A stretch of 21,209 bases of DNA from Fervidibacter sp032160945 (GTDB lineage Bacteria; Armatimonadota; Fervidibacteria; Fervidibacterales; Fervidibacteraceae): the NCBI GenBank assembly GCA_032160945.1, contig JAVHTL010000042.1. One strand, written 5' to 3'. Within the stretch, counting starts at the first letter, position 1; each line of letters begins with the position of its first letter. Shown one piece after another: positions 1 to 6,605 of the stretch. The position numbers and the translations under genes are program-made. The notes beneath the pieces were generated by a model. The model did no database searches. It saw nothing but the letters and a program-made list of their open reading frames with translations, and was not told where the DNA came from.

Positions 1-2
1 TA

Positions 3-152
3 CCGAAGGAAGGTAAGGAGGGGATGGGAAAGGGAGCAAAGGGTTTGGGGATGCTAAGTTATGTTAGTTTGGTTTTAGAGTGGGTTGATAGGCATTTTCA
101 CGAGGTTCTTTTTCCGAAGGAAATGGTTTGGAAAGGAGGTGAAGGAGTATGA
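3..152 (+). CDS. C-terminal end of an unidentified protein, cut by the window edge
   Basis: An open frame enters from the left edge and gives 49 residues before a TGA at 150-152. The visible end is basic and glycine-rich (GKEGMGKGAKGLG), followed by an amphipathic stretch (LVLEWVDRHFHEVLF). I do not recognise the family. It precedes lpxK on the same strand, so a lipid A or envelope gene is possible, but nothing in the residues proves it. Support for its being real: a perfect ribosome binding site for the next ORF lies inside its last codons and its stop overlaps that ORF's start as ATGA, the usual arrangement of coupled genes. Confidence 0.4.
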   Translation, partial: PKEGKEGMGKGAKGLGMLSYVSLVLEWVDRHFHEVLFPKEMVWKGGEGV

Positions 153-277
153 AATCAAAACTGATTATCCGACAGCAATCTCTCCCGAATTTTTTGACCT
201 ATCAAGGCATTCTGCAACCCATACCTTTGCGTAAAAGCCCGATTTTATTGGCAAATAAGGGCTATGCAAAACTATAA
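149..277 (+). CDS. Short ORF (42 codons) coupled to the preceding gene by ATGA overlap
   Basis: The ATG at 149 overlaps the previous TGA and lies 6-7 bases after AAGGAGGTGA, an essentially perfect Shine-Dalgarno sequence. Translation therefore probably starts here. The product is 42 residues, basic (MKSKLIIRQQ at the N-terminus) and without a recognisable motif, signal peptide or cysteine. It may be a genuine small protein, or the surviving 5' end of a larger gene whose body has been lost, since the strong start leads into only 42 codons and a TAA. The candidate lpxK promoter overlaps its 3' end. Confidence 0.35.
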   Translation: MKSKLIIRQQSLPNFLTYQGILQPIPLRKSPILLANKGYAKL

Positions 278-278
278 T
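248..278 (+). promoter_or_regulatory. Candidate sigma70-type promoter for lpxK
   Basis: TTGGCA at 248-253 (5 of 6 match to -35) and a perfect TATAAT at 273-278, separated by 19 bases, which is longer than the ideal 17. It would start transcription near 285, about 48 bases before the lpxK GTG. The long spacer lowers confidence. Confidence 0.35.
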
Positions 279-332
279 TTGAAGGCGGATGAAAGCAGCA
301 AACTGAATTTGCGACATCGGAGTTGATATACT

Positions 333-1400
333 GTGAGGATCATCCTCACTGGCGGTTGGCGAGGTCATTTTGAACTCAGGCTAAAGCGTTTGGCTGAGAA
401 CCAAAATTTAGCGCCAATTTTAATGCCAGTCAGGAATTTTGTTTGGATGGCTGTTGCTGTTCGTAACTTTTTGAACCCAAGAGGGCAGTTTTGTGCCAAT
501 ATCCCAGTCATAAGTGTCGGAAACATCACTGTGGGCGGGACAGGCAAAACCCCTTTTGTTAGGTGGCTTGCCCAGCGATTGATCAAACTCGGTTTCAAAC
601 CCGCCATTTTGACACCATTGAGCGAAGGCGCTGACGAGGTGAGAGAGCACACGGACGAAAATCTGTCAAAGCCAAAATCTTGTCTGGTGTTTCCAGGTCG
701 TGATAGGGTGGCAAATGCCAAGCAGGCAATTGAGCAAGGTGCTTCGGTTATCGTCCTTGACGACGGTTTTCAATTCCGAAGTTTGCACCGAGATGTTGAC
801 ATTGTCCTTTGGGATGCAACATGGCAACCTTTTGCAAATGACCCGTTTTTGCGAGAGCCGTTGGGCAATTTGAAGCGAGCGACATGCATCGTCATCAGTA
901 AAGCAGATGCGCTGGGCGATGAGGAGATGGAGAAATTGAAGCAGCAAATTGAAAAATGGGCAGGCGAAGGAAAAGTGGTCGCAGCATTCGGCTATGAACC
1001 TGTTAAAGCAAATCTGATTGCAGGGAATAAGGTGCGGGAAAGCAAGATTTCTCAAGTGAGTAGAGTTTTGCTGGTTGCAGGCATTGCGAACCCAAGTTAC
1101 TTTTCCGTGACAGCACAACGGGCTGGATTTAGAACGGTTGCAATGGTTTGCTTTCCTGACCATCATCGTTACAAGCCTTCCGATGAGAAGTTCATCGCTA
1201 AAATTGCCGATGCTGAAGGGGCTGATGGTGTCCTGACAACCTACAAAGATGCGGTCAAGTTGCACAAACTATGGCAAAGTGAAATTCCGCTGCTTGCCCT
1301 TGAAGTGAAACTGCATTGGCTTTGGGGCGAGAGCAGACTTTGGGAAATTGTTGAAAAGGCAATTCTCAAAAAACAGCCTAAAAGTGTCTTCAGTGATTGA
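333..1400 (+). CDS. lpxK: Tetraacyldisaccharide 4'-kinase LpxK (lipid A synthesis)
   Basis: Phosphorylates the 4' position of the lipid A disaccharide precursor at the inner membrane, the sixth step of the Raetz pathway. 355 residues, usual for the family. The P-loop GNITVGGTGKTP is at residues 63-74, DDGFQ at 143-147, and the family motifs DHHRY and TTYKDAVKL lie in the C-terminal half. A hydrophobic stretch near residues 35-47 fits membrane association. The GTG start is 10 bases after CGGAG. Oddities: the usual SRGYG segment after the P-loop is not recognisable (ILTPLSEGADE instead), and the histidine that normally follows DDGFQ is Phe148. The fold assignment is still firm. A functional lpxK implies a diderm envelope with lipid A. 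pabA follows after 82 bases on the same strand. Confidence 0.9.
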   Translation: MRIILTGGWRGHFELRLKRLAENQNLAPILMPVRNFVWMAVAVRNFLNPRGQFCANIPVISVGNITVGGTGKTPFVRWLAQRLIKLGFKPAILTPLSEGADEVREHTDENLSKPKSCLVFPGRDRVANAKQAIEQGASVIVLDDGFQFRSLHRDVDIVLWDATWQPFANDPFLREPLGNLKRATCIVISKADALGDEEMEKLKQQIEKWAGEGKVVAAFGYEPVKANLIAGNKVRESKISQVSRVLLVAGIANPSYFSVTAQRAGFRTVAMVCFPDHHRYKPSDEKFIAKIADAEGADGVLTTYKDAVKLHKLWQSEIPLLALEVKLHWLWGESRLWEIVEKAILKKQPKSVFSD

Positions 1401-1482
1401 AAGCACTCGGATTTTCAGGCTCTCACTTGACCAAAGTAATCGGCGCTGCGTGAGCAGTGCTCTTTGAAAGAGGGTGAAACTT

Positions 1483-2085
1483 ATGCTGAGGGTCATCGTC
1501 ATTGATAACTACGACAGTTTCACTTACAACCTTGTTCAGTATCTCGGCGAACTCGGTGCGGAACTACTCGTTTTCCGCAACGACGCCATTGCGCCTGAAC
1601 GGATTGCTGAACTTGAACCAACCCATATCGTCATTTCTCCAGGTCCATGCACGCCGAACGAAGCAGGCATTTCCGTTGAAGTTGTCCGCATGTATGCTGG
1701 CAAGTTTCCGATTTTAGGTGTTTGCTTGGGACACCAAGCGATAGGGCAGGCTTTCGGCGGTCGCATCGTCAGAGCGAAACTGCTAATGCATGGTAAAACT
1801 TCGCTCATCCAACACGACGGCAAAACAATCTTCGCTGACCTGCCTAATCCCTTTGAAGCCACGAGATACCATTCCCTCGTCATTGAAAAAGATAGTCTGC
1901 CTGACTGCTTTGAAATCAGTGCCATCAGCGAAGATGATGGCGAAATCATGGGCGTTCGCCACAAAGATTTTCCGCCAGAAGTTGGCATTGAAGGCGTCCA
2001 GTTTCATCCAGAGTCAATATTGACAACTGTCGGCAAAGACTTACTGAGGAATTTCCTTTTTCGGCGCCGACATGATGCAATCTAA
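1483..2085 (+). CDS. pabA: Aminodeoxychorismate/anthranilate synthase glutamine amidotransferase (PabA/TrpG)
   Basis: Class I glutamine amidotransferase subunit, 200 residues. It releases ammonia from glutamine for the chorismate-binding partner, making aminodeoxychorismate (folate) or anthranilate (tryptophan). The N-terminus has the hallmark IDNYDSFTYNL; the oxyanion region is SPGPCTP; the nucleophile is Cys81 in GVCLGHQ, with His175 and Glu177 in QFHPES completing the triad. I chose ATG 1483 because AGAGGGTGAA sits 4-5 bases upstream; a GTG at 1474 would lie inside that ribosome binding site. PabA and TrpG cannot be separated by sequence alone and one protein may serve both pathways. folB and folK in the same window favour a folate role slightly. 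No PabB or TrpE partner is visible here. Confidence 0.9.
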   Translation: MLRVIVIDNYDSFTYNLVQYLGELGAELLVFRNDAIAPERIAELEPTHIVISPGPCTPNEAGISVEVVRMYAGKFPILGVCLGHQAIGQAFGGRIVRAKLLMHGKTSLIQHDGKTIFADLPNPFEATRYHSLVIEKDSLPDCFEISAISEDDGEIMGVRHKDFPPEVGIEGVQFHPESILTTVGKDLLRNFLFRRRHDAI

Positions 2086-2149
2086 TGGGCTGATAAGCCA
2101 TCGCTTTACGCTCTTTAATACAAAGGTTGTTGGTGCTTACCTTCCTACG

Positions 2150-2169
2150 CCACTGGCTTTAGCCAGTGG
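2150..2169. repeat. Perfect 8-bp palindrome with TTTA loop (REP or IS200/IS605-end type)
   Basis: CCACTGGC (2150-2157), loop TTTA, GCCAGTGG (2162-2169). There is no T-run directly after it, so it is not a classic terminator by itself. Short GC hairpins with a TTTA-like loop resemble subterminal hairpins of IS200/IS605 elements and solo REP sequences. No transposase is present here. The resemblance is inference from form only. Confidence 0.6.
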
Positions 2170-2189
2170 TTGATGACTAACTTAATGAG

Positions 2190-2217
2190 CGCCTGATTTA
2201 TCTGGCGAGCATTTTTT
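2190..2217 (+). terminator. Probable Rho-independent terminator after pabA
   Basis: CGCC (2190-2193) pairs with GGCG (2204-2207). An internal T-T mismatch and two more pairs (GA/TC) close a TTTA loop. Four bases later comes TTTTTT (2212-2217). The stem is modest, but the placement about 100 bases after the pabA stop and the T-run fit a terminator. The T-run touches the first TGTAGGGC end of the repeat element. Confidence 0.45.
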
Positions 2218-2531
2218 GTAGGGCATGGGCTCTGCCCTCTGACGAGGAAATTTAAAAAGTCGGCAGGGCGTGGAAGCCCTGCCTTACATAAGTCACCAAC
2301 AAAGAAACTTAAAAAGTCGGCAGGGCGTGGAAGCCCTGCCTTACATAAGTCACCAACAAAGAAACTTAAAAAGTCGGCAGGGCGTGGAAGCCCTGCCTTA
2401 CATAAGTCACCAACAAAGAAACTTAAAAAGTCGGCAGGGCATGGAAGCCCTGCCTTACATAAGTCACCAACAAAGAAACTTAAAAAGTCGGCAGGGCATG
2501 GAAGCCCTGCCCTACATAAGCACCAACAAAG
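2217..2531. repeat. 57-bp tandem array of hairpins inside a TGTAGGGC/GCCCTACA-bounded element
   Basis: Five copies of a 57-bp unit begin at 2261, 2318, 2375, 2432 and 2489, the last one partial. Each copy holds an 8-bp stem, GGCAGGGC/GCCCTGCC, with a 6-base loop, for example 2262-2269 with 2276-2283. A half-unit (GAGGAAATTTAAAAAGT) lies at 2244-2260. Copies 1-3 read GCGTGG and copies 4-5 GCATGG in the loop; copy 5 alone has CCCTACA. The whole block is bounded by TGTAGGGC (2217-2224) and its exact reverse complement GCCCTACA (2509-2516). I read it as an ancestral ~72-bp element expanded by internal tandem duplication. Because 57 is a multiple of 3 the array is open in one frame, but there is no ribosome binding site. 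It lies just upstream of the DUF6785-like gene and its transcript would carry five stacked hairpins. No CRISPR-like spacers. Confidence 0.85.
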
Positions 2532-2558
2532 TTTGTAGTGTTCGCTGAGGCGAAGAGG

Positions 2559-4478
2559 ATGGCAGAAACGATTGAGGCGAAAACCGAACAGCGGAAAACC
2601 CGATGGGTGTGGGTGGCTGTTTTTGGGGTCGTTTTTACGGTTGGATTGAACTTTTGGGTTTTGCGTTCGGAACTTTACACGGGCGCAGCCAACATCGCTG
2701 GTGGCAACCCACCTGTCCCTGTTTTGTTGGCGCTGACTTTGCTTCTCCCTTTACGACTCTGGTTGAAATTGAGCGATGCTGAACTTTTGGCATTTTACTT
2801 GTTCGCTTCCTTTGCTCTTTTGCCCACTACTTTCGGCGGTGTCCGTTCTTTCTTTCCCACGCTAACCGCTCCCCTTTACTACGCTTCGCCAGATAATCGG
2901 CTCAAAGAGTTTTGGGGGATTTTGCCCGATTGGTGGGTTCCGAAAGACACCAGCATCGTTCATGGCTTCTTTGAAGGCACGGATGGACGAACCCCTTGGA
3001 GCGATTGGCTTCCCGTTCTTGCTCGGTGGACAGTTTTCTTTTTGGCTTTGTGGGCAATTGGCTTTGGAGTTGCTACATCACTTTCGCCTTCTTGGCTTTC
3101 AAGTGAACGGCTAAATTTTCCCCTGGCTCAACTCCCACTGCAGATGGTTCGTGGTTTTGAAGGTCGCTCCTTTTTTGCCTATCGGCTCGTTTGGTTCGGC
3201 ATCACTTTAGGTGCAACACCGACAGCCATCATGGCACTCTTCTCCTTCTTCCGTGAAGTCCGAAGGTTTTGGGATTTAGCACCTTACCTTACTGAAAGAC
3301 CGTTCAGCGCTTTAAGACCGCTGGTGATTTTTCCGCTGGTGGAAGGTGTTGGTTTCGGTTATCTTGTGCCTCAGGAAGTTTTGCTTTCGGTTTGGCTTTT
3401 TTACTTCCTGCTAAAACTCATTGCCTTTATTGGTGTCGGCATTTTCGGCTGGGAAATCCCGAAGGTGATGAGTATCGGCGATTCCTTTCCGTTTCCGCAC
3501 TCTCAAAGTGTCGGCGGTTACTCGGCAATGGCAGCGTTGCTTTTGTGGCGTGGGTTCAAACAAAGGGTGTGGCGAAATCAACCCCTTTCTTCAGGTTTGG
3601 CTATCGCAGGCAGTATCATCGCAGTCGGTTGGATGCTTGTCTCTGGGATGTCACCGTCTCTCGCCATCACTTATTGGTTTGTGCTTTCTCTTTTCGTCAT
3701 CACTTATGCCCGCATTCGTGCCGAAGTTGGAATGCCTTACTCTTGGGTTTACCCTTATGGTGCACCACGAGATTTTTTGCACTACGCCTTTGGAATTACG
3801 GGTTTGCTGAGAATAGGTGGCGTTCGCAGTTTGGTTTTGCTTTCGGGACTGTTTTGGGTAGCAAGGCATTTTTACTTGAACCTGAACGGCGCTTACGCTG
3901 CCGATGCTGTCAAAATCGCCAATGAGACAAATTTGCCGAACGCAACGATAGCACTTTTGAGTTTTTCAGCGACGCTGATAGGTTTGTGGGCAGCATTCAT
4001 TAGCCACTTGACAGCCTATTACAGTCGTGGTGCTAACTTTTTGGAAGGTGCACCAGGCACAGCCGATTACCGAACTTATGTCGCTGCTCAAGACTACCGC
4101 CTGCTAAGTAACTTGCTCAACAAACCAACACCGCCAGATAAGTGGCGGATTGGGTTTACCGTTTACGGTGCAGCAATGACTTTAGCGCTGGCTCATTTGC
4201 GCCGTTTGATTCCCACTTTCCCTTTGCATCCGTTGGGATTTCCTCTGGCTTACGCTTACAGCCATCACTGCCCTTATTGGTTTCCGAACTTTTTCGTCTG
4301 GGCAGTCAAGGGCTTAATCTTGCGCTATGGCGGAATGAGTTTGCACCGCAAGTTAGTTCCGCTGTTTTTGGGCATCGCTTTGGGTCACTTCTTGATGACA
4401 GGTGTGATTTGGGGCGGGATTTTGTATCCGATGATTCGGCATAAACTTCCATTCCCGTTGCGAATCGTTTTTGAATGA
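2559..4478 (+). CDS. Large polytopic membrane protein, DUF6785/DUF6784-like
   Basis: 639 residues, predominantly hydrophobic, with roughly 12-14 membrane segments; the first is near residues 16-36 (VWVAVFGVVFTVGLNFWVL). The overall pattern, including an extracytoplasmic-looking loop with WWVPKD and GTDGRTPWSDW, the segment SIGDSFPFPHSQSVGGY, and a late RAEVGMPYSWVYPYG stretch, matches my memory of the DUF6785/DUF6784 proteins common in Armatimonadota and Planctomycetes. These remind me of oligopeptide (OPT) transporters in layout. Substrate and function are unknown. I chose ATG 2559 because GAGG at 2547-2550 precedes it by 8 bases; a GTG at 2538 lacks a site. The next gene is an MFS permease 102 bases downstream on the same strand, so the two may form a transport pair. 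Confidence 0.75.
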   Translation: MAETIEAKTEQRKTRWVWVAVFGVVFTVGLNFWVLRSELYTGAANIAGGNPPVPVLLALTLLLPLRLWLKLSDAELLAFYLFASFALLPTTFGGVRSFFPTLTAPLYYASPDNRLKEFWGILPDWWVPKDTSIVHGFFEGTDGRTPWSDWLPVLARWTVFFLALWAIGFGVATSLSPSWLSSERLNFPLAQLPLQMVRGFEGRSFFAYRLVWFGITLGATPTAIMALFSFFREVRRFWDLAPYLTERPFSALRPLVIFPLVEGVGFGYLVPQEVLLSVWLFYFLLKLIAFIGVGIFGWEIPKVMSIGDSFPFPHSQSVGGYSAMAALLLWRGFKQRVWRNQPLSSGLAIAGSIIAVGWMLVSGMSPSLAITYWFVLSLFVITYARIRAEVGMPYSWVYPYGAPRDFLHYAFGITGLLRIGGVRSLVLLSGLFWVARHFYLNLNGAYAADAVKIANETNLPNATIALLSFSATLIGLWAAFISHLTAYYSRGANFLEGAPGTADYRTYVAAQDYRLLSNLLNKPTPPDKWRIGFTVYGAAMTLALAHLRRLIPTFPLHPLGFPLAYAYSHHCPYWFPNFFVWAVKGLILRYGGMSLHRKLVPLFLGIALGHFLMTGVIWGGILYPMIRHKLPFPLRIVFE

Positions 4479-4580
4479 GACGATGTGCAGAAACTTTCAG
4501 AGCATGACAAACTTTAAAGTGCAATTCACAAACCAACAAAGGTAATTTGAAAATCGCTTCTGCGGAGGTGGAAGAAAAAA

Positions 4581-5861
4581 ATGACAGAAGAGCGACGAGA
4601 GAGCGGATGGCAAGAGTTGGCGACAGCGTTGCAAGTCATGTTCTCGCAACCTTTGTTAGCGGTGATGATGTTTCTGCAATATGCAATTTGGGGCGCATGG
4701 GAGCCGCCCCTTTCAGGTATCCTCGTTGAGAAACTTGGCTTTACTGGATTTGGGCTTGCGCTGATTTACAATGCTCTCCCCATCATGAACTTACTTGCTC
4801 CGTTCACAGCAGGACAAGTCGCAGACCGTTTGCTACCGGCACAAAAAGCATTGGGCATTTTTCACATTGTCGGTGGAGTCTTGATGTTAATTCTGTCAAC
4901 ACAAAAGCAACTTGCGACAATGTGGCCTTTGATGTTGTTTTATGCTCTCTTTTATGCTCCCACACTGGCATTAACAAACTCCATTGCTTTCCAGCACTTG
5001 AAAGACCCACAGCGACAGTTTGGACCGATTCGTGTTTGGGGAACTATCGGTTGGATTTTCGCCAACTGGATTTTGAGTGTCGTCCGTTCAACCTTTGGCT
5101 CTGCCGATTGGGCAGTGATTGATGTTTTCATCCTCGCTGGAATTTTCTCAATACTCATGGGTTTGATTTCCTTTGCCCTGCCTCACACTCCCCCTGCAAA
5201 AGAAGCGGCAGACCCATTGGCTTTCCGGGAAGCACTCGTCTTGCTCAAAGACCGAAACTACTTGATCTTCTTCATCATCGCTTTCGTTGTTGCAACTGAG
5301 TTGCGCCTTTACTACATGCTTACTTTTCCGTTCTTGCAAGAGGCAGGCAGTGTTGTTGGCATCACCGAGAAGACGCTTCCTGCTTGGATGACTATTGCCC
5401 AAATCGCTGAAATCTTCACCATCACTTTCTTGCTGCCTTACGCTCTTCCGAGATGGGGAATAAGGACTTCTTTGTTGGTCGGGATCGTTGCTTGGCCAAT
5501 TCGCTATATCGTCTTCGCTATAACTTGGGCTGGGCATCAAGCAGCACCTTGGCTTGTTTGGTTGTCCATTGCTGCGTTGGCGTTGCACGGCTTCTGCTAT
5601 GTCTTCTTCTTCGTGGTCGCCTTCATTTACACTGACATGGTAGCACCTCGTGACATTCGTTCATCGGCGCAGGCTCTTATCAACTTTGCGGTTCTCGGTG
5701 TTGGTTTGTTGATTGGTGGCTTCTTCGCAGGCTTTCTGAAAGACATCTTCACCTACGATGAACAAACCAACTACACTTGGGTCTTTACAATCCCAGCGGT
5801 AATTACCTTAATCTGCGCCGTTATCTTTGCTGCGCTATTTCGTGAGGAGCGGAGAGATTGA
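4581..5861 (+). CDS. MFS permease, nucleoside:H+ symporter (NupG-like) family
   Basis: 426 residues with about 12 predicted membrane helices and both termini probably cytoplasmic. The N-terminal half (MMFLQYAIWGAWEPPLSGIL, then APFTAGQVADRLLPAQKALG between helices 2 and 3) has the features of nucleoside permeases such as NupG, including the FxxGxxADR loop motif. IRVWGTIGWI lies in the first half and a long cytoplasmic loop after helix 6 (PHTPPAKEAADPL) separates the halves. The likely role is proton-driven uptake of a nucleoside or sugar; the exact substrate cannot be read from sequence. Start: ATG 4581 preceded by GGAGGTGG at about 9 bases. A perfect 6-bp inverted repeat (TTGAGC/GCTCAA, 5858-5873) straddles the stop codon but has no T-run. 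Confidence 0.8.
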   Translation: MTEERRESGWQELATALQVMFSQPLLAVMMFLQYAIWGAWEPPLSGILVEKLGFTGFGLALIYNALPIMNLLAPFTAGQVADRLLPAQKALGIFHIVGGVLMLILSTQKQLATMWPLMLFYALFYAPTLALTNSIAFQHLKDPQRQFGPIRVWGTIGWIFANWILSVVRSTFGSADWAVIDVFILAGIFSILMGLISFALPHTPPAKEAADPLAFREALVLLKDRNYLIFFIIAFVVATELRLYYMLTFPFLQEAGSVVGITEKTLPAWMTIAQIAEIFTITFLLPYALPRWGIRTSLLVGIVAWPIRYIVFAITWAGHQAAPWLVWLSIAALALHGFCYVFFFVVAFIYTDMVAPRDIRSSAQALINFAVLGVGLLIGGFFAGFLKDIFTYDEQTNYTWVFTIPAVITLICAVIFAALFREERRD

Positions 5862-6014
5862 GCATTTGCTCAAACTCATCAAGGGGCTTTCGGCTTTTAG
5901 CCTCAGGGTAAACCTGTGTCAAAATCCTTTTGCAGGAGGAATGAGTTCCCCTTCACGCAAGTTTTCATTTAGCCATTTTAGGTAAGTTTTTGCAGCGCAA
6001 GGGGGAAAGCAATT

Positions 6015-6593
6015 GTGTTGGAGAATTCAAATGGTAAAGGCAGGCTGTTCGTTGTATCTGGACCTTCTGGGGTTGGCAAAGGCACAGTTGTTGCGGAAGT
6101 CATGAAAAGGTTTCCGAACCTGAAGCGAGCAGTAACATACACAACTCGCCAGCAGCGTCAAGGTGAAATTTCAGGAAAAGATTACCGCTTCGTCACTCGT
6201 GAAGAATTTGAACGCCTTAAAGAGCAAGGTGCTTTTTTGGAATGGGCAGAAGTTTACGGGAATTTTTACGGCTCACCAAAGCAAGAGGTTGAGCAACTTC
6301 TATCAAGGGGCTGCCATGTGGTGCTCGTCCTTGATGTTCAAGGTGCTTTGGCAGTCAAGCGTCAAATTCCCGAAGCAGTGCTGATTTTCCTTGAACCTCC
6401 ATCCCTTGATGAGTTAAGGAGAAGGCTTGAAACAAGAGGCACTGAGCCTCCTGAATTGATTGAAAGGCGGATAGCAAAAGCAAAATGGGAGATGGAACAA
6501 GCAAGTAAGTTTGACCACATAATCCTCAATGACAAACTGGAAGAAGCAGTGGAAGAGTTGGTCAAGTTGATGCAGAGATTAACGGCGAACTAA
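6015..6593 (+). CDS. gmk: Guanylate kinase
   Basis: Converts GMP and ATP to GDP and ADP, essential for GTP and dGTP supply in the cytoplasm. 192 residues, slightly short of the usual 200 or so. The P-loop GPSGVGKGT is at residues 16-24, the GMP-binding region has TYTTRQ and GEISGKDYRFV, then FLEWAEVYGNFYG and the LVLDVQGA core strand, and a lid region around RRRLETRGTEP. The GTG start at 6015 follows AAGGGGGAA by about 8 bases. coaBC starts 12 bases after the stop, so the two are almost certainly cotranscribed. In many bacteria rpoZ lies between these two genes; it is absent here. Confidence 0.95.
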   Translation: MLENSNGKGRLFVVSGPSGVGKGTVVAEVMKRFPNLKRAVTYTTRQQRQGEISGKDYRFVTREEFERLKEQGAFLEWAEVYGNFYGSPKQEVEQLLSRGCHVVLVLDVQGALAVKRQIPEAVLIFLEPPSLDELRRRLETRGTEPPELIERRIAKAKWEMEQASKFDHIILNDKLEEAVEELVKLMQRLTAN

Positions 6594-6605
6594 AGGTGAG
6601 AAGTG

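Noticed and set aside
236..263. Hairpin AGCCC/GGGCT in the short ORF before lpxK
   Set aside because: Only 5 bp plus a bulged A/T stem, no T-run, and it overlaps a better-supported -35 box.
666..1265. 199-codon ORF opposite lpxK
   Set aside because: Antisense shadow of lpxK, with no family features.
2244..2531. CRISPR array
   Set aside because: The units are directly adjacent with no unique spacers, and no cas gene is near.
2270..2548. Open frame of repeated 19-residue units over the tandem array
   Set aside because: It is open only because the DNA unit is 57 bp and lacks stops; there is no ribosome binding site, and the repeats are palindromes of non-coding type.
5858..5873. Inverted repeat TTGAGC/GCTCAA as terminator of the MFS gene
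   Set aside because: Only 6 bp and no T-run; possible but unsupported.
5936..5986. Leader peptide before gmk (GGAGGA next to ATG, 14 codons)
   Set aside because: The Shine-Dalgarno-like sequence abuts the ATG with no spacing, and the peptide has no attenuator-like codons.
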